Source of the DNA: Sciurus carolinensis
Lineage: Eukaryota > Chordata > Mammalia > Rodentia > Sciuridae
Assembly (NCBI RefSeq): GCF_902686445.1
Contig: NC_062222.1
Span: 46,729,292-46,793,291, forward strand
Reading direction: 5' to 3'
Length of the DNA stretch: 64,000 bases
The position numbers and the translations under genes were made by a program. Under the pieces are notes generated by a model. The model worked only from the letters and a program-made list of their open reading frames with translations. It had not been told where the DNA came from and made no database searches. Below, one piece after another: positions 55,201 to 64,000 of this stretch. Each line of letters opens with the position of its first letter. Positions within the stretch are counted from its first letter, which is position 1.

Positions 55201-58200
55201 ATCTGCACGCTGACCTTGGGCTTGGAAGGGCTCATTGCTTAATATGACTTACAGTGATGGCTTTCTAAATTTTTCATTAACAGTGAAATGTTTGATCCAT
55301 CAGAAAAGTACAAGATGGACCACAAGAGGAGAGGACTTGCTCTAATCTTCAATCATGAGAGGTTCTTCTGGCACTTGACACTGCCAGAGAGGCGGGGCAC
55401 CAGCGCAGACAGAGAGAACCTGACTCGCAGGTAGTTTGCTATGTGTGTCCAATTGACACAATTAAGTGATGGTGGAACTTCTTTAAATAACTCATCAACA
55501 CTAATGAGATCAGAGACCTCACTTGGCCCCAGTCCATGAATCAGGAAGTGCTTGGCTCAATCCCCAGCACCACAAAACAAATTCCCCCAAACAGCATCTC
55601 TCTGAAGAACTTGCCTGAGTTATCTTCTTCTCCTATTCCATTAAATATTAGCAGGCTTTGCATTGTTACCAACATTCTTGCATGGTAGGCAGCAATATTC
55701 AAAATGGAATTGGTTGTCATTATGGTTAAAGCCTTTGTGATAGAGGACGATCAAGGATATAACCATCACTATTCTTTCTTTTCCCCTAAAGAAAAGTTGA
55801 GTTATATGTCATACAAAATGTGTGTAGATTCCTCAAAAGTAAGGGTATTTGACAACTGAGAAATGCTCATAAGTTAATATTCAATTTAATATGTCACCAG
55901 GTTTTCAGATCTAGGATTTGAAGTGAAATGCTTTAATGATCTTAGAGCAGAAGAACTGCTGCTCAAAATTCATGAAGGTAGGTAGTTTTGTGTTAAATAG
56001 TTCATCCTCCTCTCATGGGATTACTTTATACTATCTCTTAAGACAAATATAAATGGGTAATAATGTTGTTAATTTAACATGGATTATGAGATTTGGTTAT
56101 GCCCCTCTCTGTATCACTCACTAGATCCAGAGACCTTAACAAATTGCTTTGCCTCTAAAGTTTATATTTAGCCTATCACTAGTTACAGTCTGTTATTCTA
56201 GAAATGAATGACATGAACTCTAAAGTCAGTGGTGAAAGTCTAAAATGCAAATCCTACAGATACTGGGCTTCAGAAGGCTCATTTTTAATTGATTCCTTTT
56301 ATACCCCAAATTTTCACTGCCTTCCAAATAGTATTGATTTGCAAATATTAACATCACACAGCAGATATTCTAATTGTAATATAACTTATAACCATTTTCT
56401 GTATGCCATGGATTTTCAACTTACTTGCTAGTGGGCTATTAGAATATTTGTATAATTAAACTTTCTTCAGAGATTTTAATTCAATTGCCAATCATTTTAA
56501 CTGACGGCTTACTGGGTTTCCACATTGCTCATTAACTCACCTCTCAACTCTTCTGGAAGCCCTCAGTGCTACAGACAGGCATGCCTGTGTTGGAGGTGCA
56601 GCCACACATGGGCAGTTGATGAGAGGTAGTTTCTGGATCTTTTCCAGCCTGTTCTAGAAAAGTTTCTGCTGACTCAAAGAAACTTTTAATTTTTGTCAGA
56701 ATAATTTTGATCTTAAGGGAGGTTGCCATCATCATTTCTTTAAAAGATGCTTTATGCGTCCTTATTTTGCATTTAAGAAAAGCTAGGGAAATTTGGACAA
56801 TCTCTCTTTCTTTGAACTTCAGTAATTCAGATTTTTAAAATTAGATACAGTTTGGTATAAATTATCCTATTTGAAGACTAAAATAAGTTATTTCATGATA
56901 AATACTTTACATTTATTAAAGAATACCAGGCTGGGCACAGTGGCACACACTTACATCCCAGCAACTTGTTAGGCTGAGACAGGAGGGTTGCAAGTTCAAA
57001 GCCAGTCTCAGCAACTTGCCCTAAGCAACTTAGTGAGACACTGTCTCAAAATAAAAAATAAAAAAGGCTGGAGAGGTAGCTCAGTGTTGAAGTGCCCCTG
57101 GGGTTCAATTTCCAGTACCAAAAAAAAACAAAAAGCAAAAAACAAACCACATCCCCCTCATCATGACTGTCATTTTTGTAGTATTGAATTTTTTTTGTTT
57201 CCTGTTCATTTTTTTGTTATTTTTTGATTCATTGTACACAAATGGGGTACAACTTTCATTTCTCTGGTTTACACAAAGTAGAGTCACACCATTTGTGTAA
57301 TCATACATGTACATAGGATAATGATGTTTGTCTTATTCTACTTTTCCTTCCTCCTGCCTCCTTCCCACCCCTCATTTCCCTCTACATAATCCTTTCTCCA
57401 TTCTTCCCTGACCACCCCACCACTGTTATGTATCATCATTCACTTATCAGAGAAATCATTCGGCCTTTGGTTTTTTGGGTTTGGCTTATTTCACTTAGCA
57501 TGATATTCTCCAACTCCATCCATTTACCAACAAATGCCATAATTTTATTCTCCTTTATGGCTGAATAATATTCTATTGTGTATATATACCATAGTTTCTT
57601 TATCCATTCATCTACTGAAGGGCATCTACGTTGGTCCCACAATCTAGCTATTGTGACTTGAGCTGCTATAAACATTGATGTGACTGCATCACTGTAGTAT
57701 GCTAATTTTAAGTCCTTTGGGTATAGGCCAAGGAGTGGGATAACTGAGTCAAATGGTGGTTCCATTCTAGGTTTCTAAGGAATCTCCACACTGCTTTCCA
57801 GAGTGGCTGCACCAATTTGCAACTCCACCAGCAATGTATGAGTGTACCTTTCCCCACATTCTTGCCAATACCTATTGTTGCTTGTATTCTTGATAATACC
57901 CATTCATATTGGGGTGAGATGAAGTACTGAATTTTTATGTGTAGATAACATACATCTTGTGCTTATTTCTTATGCATGCTTGGCGTCCTTCACAGTGTCA
58001 ACCTCCAGCCATGTAGATGCCGATTGCTTTTTATGTGTCTTCCTAAGCCATGGTGAAGGCAATCACATTTATGCGTATGATGCCAAAATTGATATTCAGA
58101 TGCTGGCTGGCTTGTTTAAAGGAGACAAGTGTAAGAGCCTTGTTGGAAAACCCAAGATATTTATCATTCAGGTAAGACTGATCATATTATCCTCTTAATT

Positions 58201-61200
58201 GTAAATCTGTGGTTCAGTACACATGATTGTAAAAAAACCAATTTTGAAAGTATCTTTCTCCAGTAATTGATCAATTAGAATTGCACTTTGAGCTGTTAGT
58301 GATAATTTTTTCTTAATATTGTGTCTTTATTATAAATGAAATGGTGTTTGAATTGACATTTGAAATGGCTCAAAATAATTGATATGCTACTCTTTGGCCA
58401 AGCTTCTTATGGAGGGAGCATCACTAGAAAAGGATCTGCTGGTTGAAGTGGACCAGGCAAAGCAGCCCGATCAGACTCAGCTTGGTCTGTGGGAGCTGGA
58501 GAGCATGTAAGACTGTGGAGAGAAAGTAAGAATAGACAGTGCTAGTCTAGCCTGCCTCCACCTTCCCATATTTCCTCTAAATCCAGGATTATTCCTCCTT
58601 GCCAAATTGGATTTAAGGATAAAAATATTTTGGGGCATGAATAATATCATTTGGCACATCAATAATTTTGAAGAAAAATCACTCAGGTTTGGTGGCCCCA
58701 CCTGTAATCCCAGCAACTCTGAGGATGGAGATAGGAGGATCACCAGTTTGGGGCCAGCATCAGCATTTATTTAGGCCCTAAGCAACTTAGTGAGACCCTG
58801 TCTCAAAAAATAAAAAGGGGTGGGGCTGTAGCTCAATGGTTAAGTATTCCTGGATCCCCAGTTGGGGGAGGGGGGGAGGCAGGGATGAAAACCTGATGAT
58901 CCAGTGCTGTCATTCTCTATTTTCATGAATGGCATAGAGGGCATGGAATCAAGTGATACCACATGTTGCCCTAAAGCTTGAAGATGGAGGTGGCAGTAAG
59001 AAAAGCTAAGGATGGTTTGGACAGTGCGCTAGAGTCTGTGTCTGTGGGACACAGAGTGGAGGATACAAGTCTAGAACCTAGGAAGTTGGCCTGGACTGCA
59101 AAAATAAATTTGGGAGTAATCAGGAAATGACTGGTAACAAAAATCATGGAAGAGATGAGTTTACCGATGTTGAATGTAGCCTGAAAAATGAGTGCAAAAC
59201 TTGAAGGACACCAGTGAGTAATGAGCTGAGGATGGCCCTGAACAGAGAAATCAAGAAAAAAAGTGATTGATGAAAAGGGGAGTGACCAACTAAAAACAAG
59301 AGAGAAGATGAGAAATAAATAACGAGCTACTATAGGAGAAAAATCCTTCCACAAAAGAGCCACGTTACTTTCTTTCTCTCTACCTCAGATTTGTTTTTGT
59401 TCTTGAGATGGGTCTCTCTATGTTACAATCTGCCTCAGACTCCTGGGCTCAATGGATTCTCTCACCTCAGCCAACAAAGTACTTTGGTACTGTAGGCATG
59501 TGCCCCTATGCCCCTTTGTCTCAAATTCTTCATGAACAGGAACAATAGTGGCAGCTGCCTCAAAGGGTTTTTGTGGGGTAAAATGACCTCCCCTAAGGAG
59601 AGAAAACCACACAGACCAGTGCCTGGCACGTGACAAGCCCCCTGTAAAGTCTAGCTCCTATCACTGCACCTGGCTTGGCATGTGACTTCATCAAGTTATT
59701 GGTGCTTTATCTTATACTTAGGAAAGAGTGGAAATTGAGATCTGAAAATAAGCTGGATAATACTAAGATGATCTCTGTAAAAATGGGATATTAGGAATCT
59801 TCTGTTTATTTGAAATCACTCAGGACTGTTTCTTTTGATGCTCGTGATTGTTTTGCTATTTGAGAATTAATTGATGCATGTTAAATGGTATGGCAGAATC
59901 TTATTATGTTGCTATATAATTTATGGGGCTATCATAACTAAGTACCATAGACTTTGTGGCTTAAACAACTGAACTTTAACTTCCTCTGTTCTGGAGACTG
60001 GAATACTGAGATCAAGAAGTTGGCAGGGTTGGTTGCTTCTGAGCCTCTCCCCTTGGCTTATCCATGGCCATCTTTTCCCTGTGTCTTTGTCCTCATCTCT
60101 TCTTAACAGGCACCAATTGAAGTGGATAAAGTAAATTACCCCTTAAAGGCCCTGTCTCCAAATACAGGCACATTTTGAGGTATTAGGTTCAGGAATTCAA
60201 CACATGAATTTGGGGGAGTGGGACACTGTAACTAACTCATTTAAGAGTAGAATGTAAGGTTAACTTCTGAGGGAGTCAGAATTGGTGGAGGCAGACTTAG
60301 AACCTCATTTAAAAGTGAGAATGAAAGAAAGGTGCATTGACACATTCTTCTCAGGTCAGGTGGCATCATTTTGACTATTGACAAGTTATGGTAGCTGCCA
60401 GGCAGGGAAAACTGAATCTGGAAATATATAACCTGATTTAAAAATTAGGTAAATACTATTAACATTTAAGAGAAGGTGACTCTTGGTGCTATGGGTGTGG
60501 TTAATGTGTAAGAAATTTTAAAACTGTCACACGCTTTTTCTTCCTACAGTGTATACCATTCAACAGTTTGGTGTGTACTTAGGGATACTAATTTTTTTAA
60601 AAAAATATCAGCTAAAGGAAGTACAAGTAGGAAAACAACCTTGTCAGCTTTAGTCCCCTCTAAACCCAAATGCATGGTTTTTCAATTGTTTGTAATGTGA
60701 CTTCAGTTACTGATATGAGAAGTACTGAATTATATACATTTGCTCTAAACTTTAAATACTGGGAAGGAAACAGTTGGCAAAGAAGGTGGTTTATTCCTCT
60801 GTTTTATAGGCGTGTCGGGGAAACCAGCACGATGTGCCAGTCACTCCTTTGGATGTGGTGGATCATCAGACGGACAAGCTCGACAATGTAACGGAGGTGG
60901 ACGCGGCCTCTGTGTACACGCTGCCTGCTGGAGCCGACTTCCTTATGTGCTACTCTGTGGCAGAAGGTGAGTGGTGGTTAATGACATATGGTTGGCTAAC
61001 TTAGCTAACTAAGTTCCTTTAAGTCCCAGTTTTGAGTTGGGTTAGGGCTTTGAGGATCAACCACCATGTCCCAACAAAGACACAGAAATGATCTAACACA
61101 TGGCAAAAGAGTAGTAAACAAGTGTGTAAAATACCTAATAGAAGAATCATTCCTGAGTGCTATGTTGAGTAAAGCAACAAGTCTAATTACACCAAATACT

Positions 61201-62257
61201 AGCACCATCGTTTATTGATGATGATAATACCACTGTGGAAATCCATGGAAAGCATTGCTGAAAAATATTTTATAATGGTTCTTCTTTGCTTTTATAGTGA
61301 ATAATTTTGACTTCTTATCTTGTACCTTAAGATCACTGGCTACCATTTTGGGTTTTTGTGTTTTTTTTTTTTTTTTTGGTGGGGGGGGGAAATGGAAAAA
61401 ATTATATAGAAGTAACCCCATTTATATAAAACTATAGAATTACCTACATATGTACATACCTATCATCCCAGAGGTAGGTGGATGGTAAGTTCCAGGAGAG
61501 CTGGGAAACTTAGCAAGATCCTGTCTCAAAATAAAAAGGGCTAGGGATGTAGCTGTTATAGAGTGCTTGCCTAGCATGTGTAAGATCTTGGGATCAATCC
61601 TCAATACTGCAAAAATGAATGAAACAGTAAATACAGAATTAATATATTTTCTTACATGAGACTAGTCAACAGAAAAAAATTAAAACCATTATCATGGACA
61701 CAACTTAGTCTTTTCCAAGGATCTGGAACACAAACTTCTATAAACTGTGAGTCATAAAAGTACACTTATTTTATTTTCCCCACACTGGGGATTGGATTCA
61801 ATGGTGCTCACTGAGCTGCATTTGAGATGGAGTCTCACTAAGTTACCCAGACTTGTCTTGAACTTAAAAGTCCTCCTATCTTGGCCTCCTGAGTCTCTGG
61901 GATTATATGTGTGCATCCAAATACAAAGGTATTTTTTCAATCACTTCTTGTTGAAAGAGAAAACTCTAGTGCCCTTTTTCCTCCTCATTTTTATTTATTT
62001 ATTTATTTTTTTAAGGATATTATTCTCATCGAGAAACTGTGAATGGCTCATGGTACATTCAAGATCTGTGTGAGATGCTGGGAAAATATGGCTCCTCCTT
62101 AGAGTTCACAGAACTCCTCACACTGGTAAACAGGAAAGTTTCTCAGCGCCGAGTGGACTTTTGCAAAGATCCAGATGCAATTGGCAAGAAGCAGGTTCCC
62201 TGCTTTGCCTCCATGCTAACTAAAAAGCTGCACTTCTCCCCAAAATCTAGTAAGTAG
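49578..62257 (+). CDS. CASP6: Caspase-6 (apoptotic effector cysteine protease)
   Basis: Caspase-6 cleaves after aspartate, preferring VEID-like sites such as lamin A, and acts in apoptosis and axon degeneration. Seven coding exons (49578-49617, 54384-54426, 55284-55430, 55901-55977, 57996-58171, 60810-60966, 62016-62257) join in phase to 293 residues, the usual length. Processing sites are visible: TEID23 at the end of the prodomain, and DVVD179 and TEVD192 around the intersubunit linker. Catalytic His121 (FLSHGEG) and Cys163 (QACRG, split across exons 5 and 6) are present, as is substrate-binding Arg64. The linker is one residue shorter than in human. The ATG is the first in frame and puts the prodomain site at the expected residue 23. 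No disabling change is seen. Confidence 0.98.
50715..50840 (+). mobile_element. MIR SINE relic
   Basis: AGACTTTGGAATCCACAGAT, TTTCAATCCTAACTCCAGGG and CCTGACCTTGGGCAGATGTG follow the MIR core order. Confidence 0.6.
51510..51755 (-). mobile_element. B1+ID composite SINE with a 46-bp internal insertion
   Basis: Antisense ID half interrupted after GTACCAC (51554) and resuming at CTGAGCTACTTCTCC (about 51600), then antisense B1 (GACAGGATCTCACTAAGTTG). The intervening sequence is foreign. Confidence 0.85.
52012..52144 (+). mobile_element. ID SINE, first of an adjacent pair
   Basis: GGGCTGGTGATGTGGCCCAG, TAGCATGTGTGGTGCACTGG and an AT-rich 3' extension, flanked by the 14-bp repeat ATACCCAGTCAAGA (51998-52011 and 52145-52158). 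Confidence 0.95.
52171..52282 (+). mobile_element. ID SINE, second of an adjacent pair, young
   Basis: GGGCTGGGGAGATAGCTCAG, TGCTTGCCTTGTAAGCACAA and GAGTTCGATCCCCAGCACCC: intact boxes A and B, followed by an A-rich tail. Flanked by a perfect 16-bp repeat AAGAATTCATCTCCAG (52155-52170 and 52283-52298). The least diverged SINE in the window. Confidence 0.97.
52760..52905 (+). mobile_element. MER5A-like relic
   Basis: CTCAAATTTTGGTGTAAAAC, CAGAAACCTGCATTTTAACA and AGGAATTCTGATGCAGG follow a hAT-Charlie MER5 pattern. Confidence 0.5.
53337..53465 (+). mobile_element. 7SL-like SINE monomer
   Basis: GAGCTGGGTGCATTGGTATA, GCCTGTAGCGCTGGAGTCTC and GGGAGTTCAAGGATAGCCTG. Keeps 7SL-type spacing that differs from the local B1+ID elements; probably an older monomer. 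Confidence 0.7.
54125..54340 (+). mobile_element. B1+ID composite SINE
   Basis: GGGCGCTGTGGTGCATGCCT, GAGGCTGAGGCAGGAGGATC, AGCAACTCAGTGAGACCCTG, then GGGCTGGAGATGTGGCTCAG. Good identity, about 45 bp before CASP6 exon 2. Confidence 0.95.
54384..54426 (+). CDS. CASP6: CASP6 coding exon 2
   Basis: Acceptor TTTAAACAG after a long T tract. Encodes [13 protein letters not shown] with the prodomain cleavage site, then donor AAG/GTAAAA. Only 43 bp. Confidence 0.93.
55284..55430 (+). CDS. CASP6: CASP6 coding exon 3
   Basis: Encodes [17 protein letters not shown], then [20 protein letters not shown] with Arg64 of the substrate pocket. Donor CAG/GTAGTT. Confidence 0.97.
55540..55590 (+). mobile_element. 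ID SINE fragment
   Basis: Only the 3' end of the core remains: AAGTGCTTGGCTCAATCCCC followed by AGCACCACAAAAC. Confidence 0.6.
55901..55977 (+). CDS. CASP6: CASP6 coding exon 4
   Basis: Acceptor GTCACCAG. Encodes [20 protein letters not shown] and LKIHE. Donor AAG/GTAGGT, phase 1. Confidence 0.96.
56930..57130 (+). mobile_element. B1+ID composite SINE
   Basis: CTGGGCACAGTGGCACACAC, AGGCTGAGACAGGAGGGTTG, then GCTGGAGAGGTAGCTCAGTG and an A-rich tail. Confidence 0.94.
57194..57922 (-). mobile_element. 5'-truncated L1 in CASP6 intron 4
   Basis: L1 3'UTR then ORF2 C-terminus ([12 protein letters not shown] region disrupted by a frameshift) on the - strand. Flanked by a 14-bp repeat with one mismatch, AGTATTGAATTTTT (57180-57193) and AGTACTGAATTTTT (57923-57936). 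Opposite to CASP6 transcription. Confidence 0.92.
57996..58171 (+). CDS. CASP6: CASP6 coding exon 5, catalytic histidine
   Basis: Acceptor CCTTCACAG. Encodes [17 protein letters not shown] with His121 and ends KIFIIQ just before the catalytic Cys. An L1 insertion ends 73 bp upstream. Confidence 0.97.
58680..58890 (+). mobile_element. B1+ID composite SINE
   Basis: CACCTGTAATCCCAGCAACT, TAAGCAACTTAGTGAGACCC, then GGGGCTGTAGCTCAATGGTT and a G-rich end. Confidence 0.92.
59390..59515 (-). mobile_element. 7SL-like SINE monomer
   Basis: Antisense: TTGAGATGGGTCTCTCTATG, CTCCTGGGCTCAATGGATTC and TGTAGGCATGTGCCCCTATG. Confidence 0.65.
59925..60245 (+). mobile_element. Old interspersed repeat (same family as 1975-7372)
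   Basis: GGCTATCATAACTAAGTACC, TGTGGCTTAAACAACTGAAC, TCTGTTCTGGAGACTGGAAT and CACATGAATTTGGGGGAGTG. Confidence 0.7.
60810..60966 (+). CDS. CASP6: CASP6 coding exon 6, catalytic cysteine and linker
   Basis: Acceptor TTTTATAG. Begins ACRGNQHD with Cys163, then DVVD and TEVD cleavage sites 13 residues apart, the second followed by [18 protein letters not shown]. Donor AAG/GTGAGT. Confidence 0.97.
61448..61615 (+). mobile_element. B1+ID composite SINE, shortened
   Basis: CTATCATCCCAGAGGTAGG, AGATCCTGTCTCAAAATAAA, then GGGCTAGGGATGTAGCTGTT and TGCTTGCCTAGCATGTGTAA. Confidence 0.88.
61770..61925 (-). mobile_element. B1+ID composite SINE, shortened
   Basis: CTGGGGATTGGATTCAATGG, then GGAGTCTCACTAAGTTACCC and TGGGATTATATGTGTGCATC. 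Ends about 90 bp before CASP6 exon 7. Confidence 0.88.
62016..62257 (+). CDS. CASP6: CASP6 terminal coding exon
   Basis: Acceptor TTTTTTAAG. Encodes the rest of the small subunit ([19 protein letters not shown] through [14 protein letters not shown]) and ends SSK-TAG. Confidence 0.97.
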
Positions 62258-62430
62258 GGGCCACTTTGCCTTATTATATGTATGCTGTATATATTTCCCT
62301 TTTTACATAAAACAGCCTCTCTGCATTGGAGAGGTTTAAAATGTTTCAAGGTTTAACCCAGCAGAGAAGTGCCTTTTGTTTTTCAATCATGTGTACATGG
62401 TGAAAGGGTTTGAAAAGAATTCCTCAGGAA

Positions 62431-62516
62431 GTCTACAGCCATACCACCCTGAATGTGCCCAGTCTCGTCTGATCTTGCAAGCTAAGCAGGGACAGACCTG
62501 GTTAGTATGGGAGAAA
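62431..62516 (+). pseudogene. 3'-truncated 5S rRNA retropseudogene in the CASP6 3'UTR
   Basis: GTCTACAGCCATACCACCCT, GTCTCGTCTGATCTTGCAAG and CTAAGCAGGGACAGACCTGG match 5S rRNA from its first base to about nucleotide 94. A 10-bp repeat TCCTCAGGAA (62421-62430 and 62517-62526) flanks the 86-bp insert. There is no A-tail. The box A-like internal promoter element remains, but box C is disrupted and the 3' end is missing, so transcription as 5S is unlikely. Confidence 0.93.
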
Positions 62517-62696
62517 TCCTCAGGAAATTACATAAAATTACATAAAAATCTACAAACATTTTTCTTTTTTTTTTTAGTAAACTGTAAGATTACCTATAAT
62601 ATTTAGCTGATTTGACTTGTATTTTGTGACTTTTTTTAATAACAGTTTATTGCATAATATTTTTTAAACCTAAGAATTAGACCATTGATTTTCTTT

Positions 62697-62716
62697 AATA
62701 AAATACTTGAAATAAA
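62697..62716 (+). terminator. CASP6: CASP6 polyadenylation signals (two)
   Basis: AATAAA at 62697-62702 and again at 62711-62716, about 440-460 bp after the stop, with T-rich sequence downstream. Either or both may be used. Confidence 0.6.
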
Positions 62717-62735
62717 TATTTTATGAAATTTTTCT

Positions 62736-63509
62736 AATTCATATTCTTATTTGTGCAATTGTGGACTTGTTTTACTTGGTCATATATGTTTATTATGTCA
62801 TCTACATAGGAATAACCACATTTTTTATATGACTTTAACGCCCAGTTTAAAAAAAAAACCTTCAAGAACTAGTTTTTGGAATTCCCAGGATGAATATAGT
62901 TCACAGTAATTCTTAGGCACTAAGGATTAAACACCTGCAAAACCTGATGTTGGCAGCATCTTCCGCTTCCAATTACCATACATTGTCCAACCATCATCAG
63001 ACTCATTCGCTGACTGTCACATTAACAGAATAACATGTTACTTTTAAAGCTCAGTTCTTGAGATGTGAAATTTGAATAATACTGTTCTGCTAGCAACCTG
63101 CTGGGATGAAGATGTTTAAGTGTTTGGGCTTTGAGAACTGGAACAACACATGAGTTGCTAGTTCAAAAGCAATACTTAGCGTGTATGTCAGTTGCAGTTC
63201 AGAAAGTACCAACTACACAGGACAGAGACATACATACCTTCCAAGAAATGATAAAGGTCTTACTTCCAGTTACTGAGTATGAAAAACAGAAGTTAATGAC
63301 AAGATGATTCCAAACAAAGCCTGAGACTGAAAGTGGATGCCAAGCACACCGACCACTTTGCCTGCACAGAGGCAGGGACACAGGGTAGGGTGGTGAGGAT
63401 GCTTAGCCAATTACAGCAGCTGCTGCTTGGTGGAGGCAGCCAGGCCCTGTCTATAGTAACAGGTCACAAACATCTACACACCAAGAATGCCAAGTGAGAA
63501 CGTCTATAA
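62736..63509. other. CASP6-MCUB convergent intergenic gap
   Basis: About 0.8 kb between the two predicted 3' ends. No repeat recognised. It may be partly transcribed as extended 3'UTR of either gene. Confidence 0.5.
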
Positions 63510-63529
63510 ATACTTCTGTTTTACATGAA

Positions 63530-63535
63530 TTTATT
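63530..63535 (-). terminator. MCUB: Possible MCUB polyadenylation signal
   Basis: AATAAA on the - strand (TTTATT on +) 119 bp after the MCUB stop. It would give a 3'UTR of about 140 nt. Other signals lie further on, so a longer UTR is possible. Confidence 0.45.
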
Positions 63536-63653
63536 AACTAAAAAAGATTTGAGACAGTAAAATTGAAATGAACTATGAAACACAAAATTCCAGTTTGGAA
63601 ATTACAAAATCAGTACATAATGGAAAAATCCAATGATGTTTAAAAATGTGAGC

Positions 63654-63731
63654 CTAATTCTTTTCACTGAGTTCCTCTACTTGCATCCTCAGGTAGAGGG
63701 AATGGCGCACACGTTCCAGGGATTCTTTAGC
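63654..63731 (-). CDS. MCUB: MCUB terminal coding exon (mitochondrial calcium uniporter dominant-negative beta subunit)
   Basis: On the - strand, after an acceptor CTGACAG, the exon reads AKESLERVRHSLYLRM, then QVEELSEKN and TAG (25 residues). This matches the C-terminal tail of MCUB, the MCU paralogue that lowers uniporter current in the inner mitochondrial membrane. Only this exon is inside the window; upstream exons lie beyond 64000. The gene converges on CASP6, the known mammalian arrangement, which supports the call despite the short exon. The exon starts in phase 0. Confidence 0.88.
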   Translation of the reverse strand, partial: AKESLERVRHSLYLRMQVEELSEKN

Positions 63732-64000
63732 CTGTCAGGGGAAAAAGCAGAAGCAATGATCAGAGAGGAGAAGAAACCAGCATTAACACTTCAGAAGAAT
63801 TCTATGTAGTCAGTAACTTGGGCCAATAAAATGTTTAAACTATTAACACACATGCCAAAGTTACTTCAATTTTATATGAATCCTTTTTTAAAAGATGAGT
63901 TTATGGTTTCTACTTCATCATTATGCTTTAAAATATTAGTTCATTCCCTTCATAATTCTTTTTCCAGTTCATATTCTAAAAAAATTTCCTGTGGCCTACA

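Larger units (their letters stand above)
62258..62735 (+). other. CASP6: CASP6 3'UTR
   Basis: Non-coding tail of the last exon up to the paired polyadenylation signals near 62700. It contains a 5S rRNA-derived insertion at 62431-62516, described separately. The end is inferred from the signals. Confidence 0.6.

Overview
This window is mammalian nuclear DNA, and the repeats point to a rodent of the squirrel family (ground squirrel or marmot type). Short coding exons with GT/AG splice sites sit in a sea of 7SL-derived B1-like SINEs, tRNA-like ID SINEs and, above all, B1+ID composite SINEs in both orientations. LINE-1 3' ends, LINE-2, MIR and MER5 relics fill much of the rest. It is an ordinary vertebrate chromosomal segment: nothing suggests a bacterial operon, a CRISPR array or a phage.

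Four protein-coding genes are present. Three lie head-to-tail on the + strand: the last five coding exons of complement factor I (CFI, 749-15304), all four coding exons of group XIIA secretory phospholipase A2 (PLA2G12A, 24494-41107), and all seven coding exons of caspase-6 (CASP6, 49578-62257). The terminal coding exon of MCUB, the mitochondrial calcium uniporter paralogue, lies on the - strand (63654-63731), so CASP6 and MCUB are tail-to-tail. This is the gene order known from mammalian 4q25-type synteny (MCUB, CASP6, PLA2G12A, CFI). All reading frames are intact, splice phases agree between exons, and catalytic residues are in place, so the genes look functional. They do unrelated jobs (complement control, lipid hydrolysis, apoptosis, mitochondrial calcium) and share a neighbourhood, not a pathway. 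CpG-rich promoters precede PLA2G12A (about 24120-24500) and CASP6 (about 49230-50130).

Layout. 1-15500: CFI 3' half, with one large intron carrying a triple-nested retroelement complex (1975-7372) and a solo LTR. 15500-24100: intergenic, with a COMMD8 processed pseudogene, an L1 fragment, L2 and LTR relics. 24100-42010: PLA2G12A, including a twin-primed (5'-inverted) L1. 42010-49200: intergenic, SINE-dense, with a 5S rRNA pseudogene and an L1. 49200-62730: CASP6, with an L1 next to exon 5 and a 5S rRNA retropseudogene in its 3'UTR. 62730-64000: intergenic gap and the MCUB end.

No new biological system was found. The most unusual object is a 2.1-kb insertion (2368-4500, - strand) in which an ID SINE, a KRAB zinc-finger mRNA and an L1 3' end are joined in one orientation. 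One 11-bp target-site duplication flanks the whole insertion, as expected of an L1 template-switch chimera. It carries an open zinc-finger/L1 fusion frame. Two 5S rRNA insertions without A-tails are the next most interesting items. Repeat family names are from recognition of characteristic sequence, not from a database search.
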